Source of the DNA: RPRB01 sp035543115
Lineage (GTDB): Bacteria; Myxococcota; Myxococcia; Myxococcales; Myxococcaceae
Direction of reading: 5' to 3'
DNA length: 64,000 nucleotides
NCBI GenBank assembly: GCA_035543115.1
Contig: DATKKF010000021.1
Span: forward strand, 1 to 64,000
Shown here in pieces: positions 16,475 through 23,417 of this stretch. Position numbers and translations under genes: made by a program. The first letter of the stretch is position 1; each line of letters starts with the position of its first letter. The notes below the pieces were generated by a model. That model ran no database searches. It had not been told where the DNA came from and was given only the letters and a program-made list of their open reading frames with translations.

Positions 16475-17140
16475 TCATCGGGCGCCCGGCTCCGGCGGCC
16501 GCGCCACCTCGAGCAGGATCTCGTTGGTGCGCAGGAACCAGGGCTTGAACGGCGGGTCGTAGCGCGCCCAGATGGGTTCGCCGAGCGGCAAGAGCTCCTC
16601 GCGCGCCATCGCCGCGCGCAGGAGCGCGAGGTGCTCCTCGAAGTTCGCGTCGGACCAGGTGCCCGAGTAGCGAATCACCGCGCAGCGCCTCGCAGGGAGC
16701 GCGCGGAGCGTGACCCGCGGGTCATTGGGCTGCGGCAGCGACGCGAGGGTCTGCCCCTTGGGCAGCACGAACTGCATCAGCCACTCGCCGCTCTCCGTCT
16801 GGGTCTGCGTCACGGGCTTCGTCATCGCCAGCGTCTCCCCCTCCACGGGCGCGACGGCTGCCACGGGCGCAGTGGTCACCGGCGCGGTCATGGCAAACTT
16901 CTGCTGCGTGCGGTTGCCGCCGAAGATGTACCCGGCCAGGCGGCGGAACGACTCGTTGCCCGCATCCGAGCGACTGCCCGGGACCCGCGTCTCGGCGACG
17001 AGGTACCCGGGGTAGTCGCGGAGCTCGATGTCCTTGGCCAGCGCCCGCACAACGGTGTAGTCGGGCTGCTCGATGGCCATCGCGGCGCTCCCCATGAGGA
17101 GGACAACCGCCAGGAAGTGCCGCGCGGGGGGCTCTCTCAT
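16475..17140 (-). CDS. SOUL family heme-binding protein
   Basis: The 221-residue protein has a signal peptide (FLAVVLLMGSAAMA) and the full SOUL domain: a start with YTVVRALAKDIELRDYPGY, then FRRLAGYIFGGNRTQQKFAMTAPV, LAMTKPVT, WLMQFVLPKGQTL, and ALPARRCAVIRYSGTWSD. The family binds heme or related tetrapyrroles through a hydrophobic groove; the His ligand is not conserved in all members and the physiological role in bacteria is unclear. The ATG at 17140 matches the signal peptide start. The gene is flanked on both sides by ADP-ribosylglycohydrolase tail fragments on the same strand. Confidence 0.92.
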   Translation of the reverse strand: MREPPARHFLAVVLLMGSAAMAIEQPDYTVVRALAKDIELRDYPGYLVAETRVPGSRSDAGNESFRRLAGYIFGGNRTQQKFAMTAPVTTAPVAAVAPVEGETLAMTKPVTQTQTESGEWLMQFVLPKGQTLASLPQPNDPRVTLRALPARRCAVIRYSGTWSDANFEEHLALLRAAMAREELLPLGEPIWARYDPPFKPWFLRTNEILLEVARPPEPGAR

Positions 17141-17149
17141 GGAGTTGCA

Positions 17150-17262
17150 CTAACCGCCGGCGCCCGCACGCTCCAGCCACTCCGCCGGGATGGCGTCGGG
17201 CCCGTGGATCAGCGTGAGCGGCTTCCCGGCGATGCATCCGGTCGAGTCCGAGTCTCCGGAAC
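17150..17262 (-). pseudogene. ADP-ribosylglycohydrolase C-terminal remnant B
   Basis: The minus-strand frame reads SGDSDSTGCIAGKPLTLIHG, then DAIPAEWLERAGAGG and TAG. It repeats the same family region as remnant A (metal motif GDSDSTG, then IHG..IP.EWLE) but is a distinct sequence with an early end. It sits 9 bases upstream of the SOUL start codon. Confidence 0.7.
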
Positions 17263-17770
17263 TGGTTCAGCGGTTCCGGACGCGGTTGGCCAGACGGTTC
17301 GCCGGGTAAACGCATGCCTCGAGGGGGAGCCCTTCGGGGTGAGTGTCCGTGTCCGCAGATTGGCCATCATCCGGTCACCGCGGCGGCCCGGTGCGGAGCC
17401 GCGCGGTCCGGGAAGGGCGCCCGCTCTCCGGCATCCATCCTTCCTACGACGCGGCCTGACCGGCACGAGCGAGGATCCGGGCGTCAACGGCTCGGAGCCC
17501 GTACGGGCATTCCTTGCTCCCTGCATCCCCTCCCCCCACCCGCGTCCCCTCCCTGCGCTTCTCCGCAGGGCTCGGGCTCACCACCGCGGATAGTACAGGC
17601 GGGCGTGAGAGTCCTCGGGGCCGAGGTGATGGCGGAGAACCGCCGGCTGCGTCGTCTGCTGCGCGAAGACGCATCTGGATGGCGGCTCTCAGTCGACTGA
17701 GCAAGCCCGGCCCCGCGGGCGTCACTCGCTCCGGAGGCGGGCGCTGCCCGCGCTCCGGGAGGAACCCATC
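17263..17770. other. Intergenic with a possible transposase-like scrap
   Basis: The plus strand at about 17606-17700 reads VLGAEVMAENRRLRRLLRED and ends in TGA after GWRLSVD. The pattern E.RRLRRL is reminiscent of the leucine-zipper end of IS3 OrfA, but it is too short to assign. The rest, which must hold the promoter of the large surface-protein gene, shows no clear feature. GGGAGGAA lies before the ATG at 17771. Confidence 0.3.
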
Positions 17771-20440
17771 ATGCCTCGAGCCCTCGGGAGTCGTCTCCTC
17801 GCGTCAGCGGTGCTCGGAGCCCTGATGCTCTCGACCGCGACGCTCGCGCAGGGCGCCGGTCCCCTCTACGTGGCCGACACCGGGAACCACCGTGTCGTGC
17901 GCATGAACGACATCTCGGGGGCCGGGTGGACCGCGCTCACGCAGAACCCCAGCGGCACCGATCAACTCACGGGGCCATACGGGCTCGCCGTCGGACCGGA
18001 TGGGAAGATCTACATCACCGACCAGAACAGGGTGGTCCGCGTCGACGACATCAGCGGCGCGGGCTGGGTCAGCTTCGGGGCGACCGGCAGCGGGACCAAC
18101 CAGTTCAACGGGCCGAACGGCATCACCGTCGACGCGACGGGCCGCATCTACGTCGCGGACGGTACGAATCGCCGCATCGTCTCGTTCGACGACATGAGCG
18201 GTACCAACTGGCAGACCTGCTGCACGGTGACGCCGGCGCTGATGTTCGTCCAGGACGTCGCCGTGGACGACAGCACGGGCCAGATCTTCTTCACCGACCT
18301 CAACAACTCCCGCCTCGTCCGTGTGGACACCATGGCCGGGGCGAACCTCCGGACCTACGGGAGCAACGGAACCGGTGTCGGGCAGTTTCGGAGCCCCCGG
18401 GGCCTCTTCGTCAAGGGAGGCAAGGTCTACCTGGTCGACGAGAGCAACGTCCGGATCGTCCAGATGAACACCAGCCTGGACGGCACCGGCTGGACCACGG
18501 TGTCCACGAACTCCGGCGGAACCGAGGGCTTCCAGGGTCCGCGGTTCGTCTACGTCGATGCCGCGGGGCACCTCTTCGTCACCGACTACCGGCAGAACCG
18601 CGTGGTCGAGCTGTCTGGCATCGACGGTGCGACCTGGACCGGGTTCGGAACGCAGGGAAGCGGCACGAACCAGTTCTCGGTGCCCGAGGGAGTCGCTCTC
18701 GGGCCCCCGACCAGTGGGGCTCATCGTGCGGACCTGGGAGCGATCCTCCGGGTCAATCCGGAGGCGGCGGATGCTGGGCAGGCGGTCACTTTCACCCTCT
18801 CGGTCAGCAACGCGGGCCCCGACACAGCGTCGGCGACGACCCTCGTGGACCTGCTCCCGGTGGGTGCCATCTACCAGAGCAGCAGTGGCGGGACCGCGGG
18901 CAGCGACCGGGTCAGCTGGTCACTCGGAGACCTCTCCTCCGGCGGTTCCGGCGGACCGGTGCAGGTCACCGTGACGACGCCCAGCATCGTGGACTGCAAG
19001 CAGTCCATGGTCGACGTCGCCGCCGTCAGCTCGACGACGACCGATTCGAATCCGGCGAACAACTACGCGTTCGCCCTGGTGCATCCCGTCCCGGCGCCCA
19101 CCGAGAACTGTACGGGGACCGTGGACGCCGACTGCAACGGCCTCGCTGGCTGCGCCGATCCAGCCTGCGCGAGAGCGACGGCGTGCGTGTCGGACCCACC
19201 GAGTGGCGCCACCTACGTCGGAGGGGGCACGGTCCCGGGCGGCGACGTGTCGTCCCCTCCGCGGAGCCAGAACCAGCCCCCGCCGCCGCCGTCTCCGCCG
19301 ACCCCGGACCCCGACCGGCCGCCTCCGAGCGATTCATCACAGCAGCATCCCTGCGCCCGGGCGGACACCCGCGCTCCGCTCCCCAGCTACTGCTGTGACC
19401 CGCTCCCTCCGCCTCCCGGCTCCACCAGCCCGTCTCAGGCCGACTGGGACACGAACTGCCACGCCGTCGACCCGAACTTCCTCGAGGCCTCCCCTTCGGT
19501 GAACGTGATGGGATACGGGATCGCCACGGCGGGCCAGACCATCGACTACACCCTCCACTACGAGAACATCGGCGGGGCGGACGCGCACGGGGTGGGCATC
19601 GTCACCGTGCTCGACGTGGACCTCGACGACCAGACGCTGACCGTCGGCCAGGGCGGGACGTACACCAGCGCAACCCGGACGCTCACCTGGAGCGATCCAG
19701 TCCTGCCGCCACATACCCCTCGCATCGTGACGTTCTCGGCGAACATTCGCGCCGGCGCTCCGCCGCGGACCCGCGTGCGGGCTCAGGGAACAGTCATCTT
19801 CCCGGATGCCTTCCCGCCGTCGCGCACGGATACCAATTCCGTGATCCACGTCGTGCCGTTCCCGGACCAGCCGCTCCAGCCGGCGCTGGCAGTGTACCGC
19901 TGCGTGCAGGTCGACGGGGGAACCAGCCAATGGACTCCCATCATCGAGAACCGGGGCTTCGGCTTCGCCTACGACGTCACGGCGACGATCAAGTCGGCAC
20001 CGAGCAATGTCACCGTCGGTCAGGGCGCGACCCGCTTCGCAGACGTGCACGACCCGACGCCTGACCGGCTCGCCTCGGTCATCCCGCTTGCAAGCACCGC
20101 GAGCCGCACCCCCGTCACGTTCACCAGCCCGGTGAGCCCGGACCCGTGCCCCACCATGACCTGGGAGATCGCCTACAGCACCTCCGCCGGGCAGCGCAGG
20201 GTGGCCGAGGTGCAGGCGGCGGCCGACGTGAACGGCAACGGGATTCCTGACTACCTCGAGACCGACGGCGGGACCGACGCGGGGACGGGTGGGGGCAATG
20301 ACGGGGGCACCGGTGGCGGGGGCCACGGGTCGAGCGGGTGCACGTGCTCGGCCACCGGACCGGACGCCCTCGTCGCGCCGCTTCTGCTGGCGCTCCTGGT
20401 GCTGGTCCGGACCCGTCCGCGGCGGCCGGCGAGGCGCTAG
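17771..20440 (+). CDS. Surface protein: NHL propeller, DUF11 repeats, MYXO-CTERM tail
   Basis: The 889-residue protein has a signal peptide (VLGALMLSTATLAQG), an NHL-type beta-propeller (about residues 30-315) with repeats of the form YVADTGNHRVVRM, IYVADGTNRRIVSF and LFVTDYRQNRVVEL, a DUF11/CARDB-like domain (about 320-435; SVSNAGPDTASATTLVDLLP), a Cys-rich segment, a Pro-rich linker (about 495-520), and a second DUF11-like part with YENIGGADAHGVGIV. It ends GGHGSSGCTCS, a hydrophobic helix and RTRPRRPARR, matching the MYXO-CTERM sorting signal described for myxobacteria, which is cut and lipid-modified at the Cys region. It is probably exposed on the cell surface. The ATG follows GGGAGGAA. 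Confidence 0.9.
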   Translation: MPRALGSRLLASAVLGALMLSTATLAQGAGPLYVADTGNHRVVRMNDISGAGWTALTQNPSGTDQLTGPYGLAVGPDGKIYITDQNRVVRVDDISGAGWVSFGATGSGTNQFNGPNGITVDATGRIYVADGTNRRIVSFDDMSGTNWQTCCTVTPALMFVQDVAVDDSTGQIFFTDLNNSRLVRVDTMAGANLRTYGSNGTGVGQFRSPRGLFVKGGKVYLVDESNVRIVQMNTSLDGTGWTTVSTNSGGTEGFQGPRFVYVDAAGHLFVTDYRQNRVVELSGIDGATWTGFGTQGSGTNQFSVPEGVALGPPTSGAHRADLGAILRVNPEAADAGQAVTFTLSVSNAGPDTASATTLVDLLPVGAIYQSSSGGTAGSDRVSWSLGDLSSGGSGGPVQVTVTTPSIVDCKQSMVDVAAVSSTTTDSNPANNYAFALVHPVPAPTENCTGTVDADCNGLAGCADPACARATACVSDPPSGATYVGGGTVPGGDVSSPPRSQNQPPPPPSPPTPDPDRPPPSDSSQQHPCARADTRAPLPSYCCDPLPPPPGSTSPSQADWDTNCHAVDPNFLEASPSVNVMGYGIATAGQTIDYTLHYENIGGADAHGVGIVTVLDVDLDDQTLTVGQGGTYTSATRTLTWSDPVLPPHTPRIVTFSANIRAGAPPRTRVRAQGTVIFPDAFPPSRTDTNSVIHVVPFPDQPLQPALAVYRCVQVDGGTSQWTPIIENRGFGFAYDVTATIKSAPSNVTVGQGATRFADVHDPTPDRLASVIPLASTASRTPVTFTSPVSPDPCPTMTWEIAYSTSAGQRRVAEVQAAADVNGNGIPDYLETDGGTDAGTGGGNDGGTGGGGHGSSGCTCSATGPDALVAPLLLALLVLVRTRPRRPARR

Positions 20441-20668
20441 ACCACCGGCGGCCGCTTCCCGCCTTCACGCCGCCCGTTCGCCCGGCGCCATTCCTGAAGA
20501 GCCGAGCAACGGCCAGGGCGACTGTCCCCGTAACGACCAAGGTCCAGAACAGGGTGAAGGACACGGTGGCTCCGGTCATGTGATCTCGTGCTTTTCCGAC
20601 GCCGCGGAAACTCTCTGCAGAGAAGAAGCAGCGCCGGAAGCGGTGCACTCACCGCGGGGGAGACAATT

Positions 20669-20899
20669 ATGTCGAGACGGTTGGCAGTCGAAGTTCTGAG
20701 TGTCGGGGCGCCGTTCGCATTCGTGCTCAGTGGGGCCACGGCCGCGGCCAAGGAGCAGTTCTTCGACTACATCGAGGTCTTCTACAACCAGCAGCGGATG
20801 CACTCGGCCATCGGGTACGCTTCGCCGGCCGAGTTCGTATCCGCCTCTCGGAAAGTGTCCACCGGACCGGATCAAGCCCAATGCGTGGAGTCACCCTGA
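20669..20899 (+). pseudogene. Chimeric ORF: signal-like N-terminus fused to IS3 OrfB tail
   Basis: An ATG with GGGGGAGA upstream opens 76 codons. The first 27 residues (MSRRLAVEVLSVGAPFAF, then LSGATAAA) look like an export signal from an unrelated gene. The rest, FFDYIEVFYNQQRMHSAIGY followed by SPAEF, is the conserved C-terminal end of the IS3-family OrfB integrase domain (FxYIExFYNxxRxHSAxGYxSPxxF), past the catalytic Glu. The junction probably records a deletion between an insertion sequence and a host gene. It overlaps the recombinase remnant that follows. Confidence 0.7.
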
Positions 20900-21054
20900 A
20901 GGCCGTCCAGGAGCTCCTGGGGCACTCGGACCTGACGATGACCATGCGGTACGCGCACCTGTCGCCGCACGTCACGAGGGAAGCCGTTCAGCGTCTCGAC
21001 AGCCCACACGGCACATACGCGGCACATGTGCCGGCGGGCGTCGAAAACCGCTGA
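20881..21054 (+). pseudogene. Tyrosine recombinase (phage integrase) C-terminal remnant
   Basis: The 57-residue frame reads LKAVQELLGHSDLTMTMRY followed by AHLSP, the last conserved block of tyrosine recombinases. It keeps the LGH His and the Tyr nucleophile in RYAHLSP but lacks the catalytic Arg and HxxR block upstream. It ends in TGA 19 bases from the 3' end of the tRNA-Gly gene, the usual place for an integrase that targets a tRNA 3' end. It is clearly a fragment. Confidence 0.82.
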
Positions 21055-21073
21055 AAGCACCGGTACTACGAGG

Positions 21074-21145
21074 AGCGGGAAAAGGGATTTGAACCCTCGA
21101 CCCTCGCCTTGGCAAGGCGATGCTCTACCACTGAGCTATTCCCGC
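21074..21145 (-). tRNA. tRNA-Gly (GCC)
   Basis: The minus strand folds into a complete cloverleaf of 72 bases: acceptor GCGGGAA paired with TTCCCGC, D arm GCTC-GAGC, anticodon stem TCGCC-GGCGA with loop TTGCCAA (anticodon GCC), T arm AGGG-CCCT with loop starting TTCAAAT, and discriminator T. The CCA end is not encoded (CCT follows). The gene's 3' end faces the recombinase remnant. Confidence 0.97.
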
Positions 21146-21302
21146 AGTGAACGACCCCGGCCTGTTAGCAACCACGCCCCCCGGGGGTCAAGCGTCCCCG
21201 ACCCGAAGCCTCGACCTCGGCACGCACCCCCAGCCGATCCGCTCGGCGACGCTCGGGGGAACTCGTCGGAAGTGACCCGCTGGCCGAACGGTCACCGCCG
21301 TC

Positions 21303-22013
21303 TCATGGGGTTCGCCGGGCTGAGGCCTCCGCCGATCCGCTCCCGTCGCCCCGCCGCGCGAGCATCTGGAGGAAGCCGCGGAAGTAAACGCCCGCGCTCC
21401 AGAGGCTGAACACCACGCTCAAATAGGTCAGCACCTGGCCCACGGCGTTGAAGCTCACCGGTCCGCGCCAGACCAAGAGGTCCACCTCGTGCGTGTAGTG
21501 GACGAGGAGCGCGACGATGCCCACCAGCTGCAGGGCGGTCTTCCACTTCCCCTCCTGGCCCGCGGCGATGACCATCCCCTCGCTCGCGGCGATCTGCCGG
21601 AGCCCGGTCACCACGAACTCCCGCGAGAGCAGGAGGATCGCCACCCACGCCGGGAAGCGGCCGAGCCGCACCAGCATCACCATCGCCGCCAGGACGATCA
21701 GCTTGTCGGCGAGCGGGTCGAGGAACTTGCCGATCACCGTCACCAGCCCCATCCGCCGGGCGAGCCATCCGTCCACCACGTCGGTGATCGCCGCCACCGC
21801 GAACAGCGCTCCGGCCTCGAGCGAGGCCAGCGGGCTGGCCTGGTAGGCCAGCTCGATGAACAGGGGGATGATCAGGATGCGCCCGAACGTCAGGAGGTTC
21901 GGGACGTTCCAGAACTCCTGGAGCAGTACCCCTGGGCGACGGCGCTCGCCACCGCCGCGCCGACGCCGTTGCCGCTTCCGCCGAGTTTCCCGCTCTGCCG
22001 GGGGCTGGGCCAC
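21303..22013 (-). CDS. pgsA: CDP-diacylglycerol--glycerol-3-phosphate 3-phosphatidyltransferase
   Basis: PgsA makes phosphatidylglycerol phosphate, the committed step to anionic phospholipids, in the inner membrane. The CDP-alcohol phosphotransferase motif is present as DVVDGWLARRMG followed by GKFLDPLADK, with all Asp residues of D-x2-DG-x2-AR-x8-G-x3-D-x3-D. Helices before and after give the usual six-helix layout, beginning NVPNLLTFGRILIIPLF. The GTG at 22013 is chosen; it adds a basic, Arg-rich extension of about 35 residues before LLQEFWNVPN. Other starts (a CTG nearer the domain) are possible. The 3' end has an Ala/Ser/Arg tail. Confidence 0.92.
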   Translation of the reverse strand: MAQPPAERETRRKRQRRRRGGGERRRPGVLLQEFWNVPNLLTFGRILIIPLFIELAYQASPLASLEAGALFAVAAITDVVDGWLARRMGLVTVIGKFLDPLADKLIVLAAMVMLVRLGRFPAWVAILLLSREFVVTGLRQIAASEGMVIAAGQEGKWKTALQLVGIVALLVHYTHEVDLLVWRGPVSFNAVGQVLTYLSVVFSLWSAGVYFRGFLQMLARRGDGSGSAEASARRTP

Positions 22014-22085
22014 GCCTCGGGGGCTTACTCCACGGGGACCCACGTTGGCGACGATCGAGCCCCGGGAGTACGCTCGGCCTCCGCC

Positions 22086-22454
22086 ATGCGGCCCACCGGG
22101 GCAGCGCTCCTGCTGACCATTCTCGGACGCGCCGCCCCGGCTGCGCCGGGCCCGGACCCGAATGACCTCACCGCGCTTCGTGAGGATGCCCGGGTGGCCA
22201 TGAAGCCCTGCGGTCGCTGTCACGACGCGGCGCAAAAGAGCGCCGTCCCCGCCGCCCTCGAGAAGTTCGACCTAGATCAGGTGGACTGGGCCAGTGCACT
22301 CACCGAATCGAAGCTCAGGTTCATTCGGGACCGCTTCGCCGACGCCAAGATGACCGGGTCGGAGCGGCTGCGCGTCGAGACCTACCTGACGGCCGAGTGG
22401 GCGCGCCGTGCCGTGCTCCCGCCGGAGGTCCGGAACCGGGAACGGGCGCCGTGA
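22086..22454 (+). CDS. Exported protein with one CxxCH heme motif
   Basis: The 122-residue protein has a short signal peptide (AALLLTILGRAAPAAPG) and a single c-type heme site CGRCHD around residue 43, followed by helices DLDQVDWASALTESKLRFI and ERLRVETYLTAEWARR. The family is not recognised; the helix after the heme lacks an obvious distal Met motif apart from AKMTGSERL. It may be a small periplasmic electron carrier. The ATG at 22086 sits 72 bases from the divergent pgsA start. The stop overlaps a GTG that opens a 32-codon frame. Confidence 0.6.
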   Translation: MRPTGAALLLTILGRAAPAAPGPDPNDLTALREDARVAMKPCGRCHDAAQKSAVPAALEKFDLDQVDWASALTESKLRFIRDRFADAKMTGSERLRVETYLTAEWARRAVLPPEVRNRERAP

Positions 22455-22549
22455 GCACCGCCGCGGACCGGAGCACCGTCCAGCGCCTGGACGCCGAGCG
22501 CGCGCGCCGGGCCTCCTCGCCGCCGCCGGCCGTCTGGAGCGGGAACTGA
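22451..22549 (+). CDS. Tiny overlapping ORF (32 codons), doubtful
   Basis: A GTG overlapping the preceding stop (GTGA) opens a 32-residue frame with Arg/Ala-rich helix RLDAERARRAS and a Pro-rich end. The overlap geometry favours translation coupling, but the length and composition give little support. It may only be spacer between the heme protein and the CPBP gene. Confidence 0.2.
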   Translation: MSTAADRSTVQRLDAERARRASSPPPAVWSGN

Positions 22550-22553
22550 CCCG

Positions 22554-23396
22554 ATGCGCTCGGGGGCCTCGGCGCTCTGGCGCAGCATCGTGAGCGAGAC
22601 CGCAGAGCGCGCCAACGCGGGGGCACGCCTGGCCCTGGAGCGCGACGGTGCCCGGCGCCTCGATCGCGAAGCCGGCGCGGTGCTGCTGACCGCCGTGCTC
22701 TGCCTCACCCTCATCCACTTCTTCGGCCGGCCCGGGGTGCTCGAGCACTGGCGACACCTCTGTGCCGCACTCCACCTAGAGACCGTCTTCCGCCACCTCG
22801 AGGGCTACCTGCTGGACGGCCGGGAGGGCCGCTTCCATGCACGCGTCTTCTGGGCCGCCGCCCGCGCGCTCGCCCTCCTGGTGATTCCGGCGGCGGTGGT
22901 GACCCTGGTGCTCCGGCGCCCCCTCGGCGAGTTCGGGCTGCGCACCCGAGGGATTCTTCCCCACGTCTGGCTCTACCTGGCGATGCTGCTGCTGATCGCC
23001 CCGGCGGTGGTCATCGCCTCCTACACCGAGCCGTTCCAGGCAACCTACCCGTTCTACCGGGTCGAGCCGGGCGAGCGGCTCTGGCCGAACTTCTGGCTCT
23101 GGGAGCTGCTCTACGCCTCGCAGTTCGTGGGGATCGAGTTCTTCTTCCGCGGCTTCCTCGTCCACGGACTGAAGCGAAGGATGGGTTACACCGCGGTCTG
23201 GGCCTCGCTGGTCCCGTACACCATGATCCACTTCGAGAAGCCGCTCGCCGAGTGCCTCGGCGCGGTGGTCGCCGGCTGGGTGCTCGGGACGCTGAGCCTC
23301 AGGACCGGCTCGATGTGGTGGGGCGCCGCCATCCACACCGTGGTCGCCTGGGGCATGGACCTGCTCTCGCTGGGCCACCAGGGCCGGCTGGGCTGA
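22554..23396 (+). CDS. CPBP family intramembrane metalloprotease-like protein
   Basis: The 280-residue membrane protein has an N-terminal cytosolic helix region followed by several membrane helices. The CPBP (Abi) motifs are seen as GIEFFFRGFLVHGL (EFFFRG in place of EExxxR, so the first Glu of the usual pair is Ile-Glu), PYTMIHFEKP (His) and AAIHTVVAWGMD (His). Members with FEKP are a common bacterial subtype of unknown substrate. The missing second Glu may alter or abolish catalysis. The ATG at 22554 lies 12 bases after a GGAG. It is probably co-transcribed with the heme-motif protein upstream. Confidence 0.82.
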   Translation: MRSGASALWRSIVSETAERANAGARLALERDGARRLDREAGAVLLTAVLCLTLIHFFGRPGVLEHWRHLCAALHLETVFRHLEGYLLDGREGRFHARVFWAAARALALLVIPAAVVTLVLRRPLGEFGLRTRGILPHVWLYLAMLLLIAPAVVIASYTEPFQATYPFYRVEPGERLWPNFWLWELLYASQFVGIEFFFRGFLVHGLKRRMGYTAVWASLVPYTMIHFEKPLAECLGAVVAGWVLGTLSLRTGSMWWGAAIHTVVAWGMDLLSLGHQGRLG

Positions 23397-23417
23397 CGGC
23401 GCACTCCGGGCGGCTGC

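Noticed and set aside
16228..17262. ADP-ribosylation toxin/antitoxin (DarTG- or DraT-DraG-like) system
   Set aside because: Only C-terminal hydrolase tails remain and no ADP-ribosyltransferase gene is nearby.
20441..20582. Small membrane protein on the minus strand beginning MTGATVSFTLFW
   Set aside because: It has one hydrophobic segment, but the frame runs on antisense into the NHL/DUF11 gene and has no ribosome site, so coding is not supported.
4210..23396. Bacteriocin immunity by the two CPBP proteins
   Set aside because: No small double-glycine or lanthipeptide precursor or export gene is near either CPBP gene.
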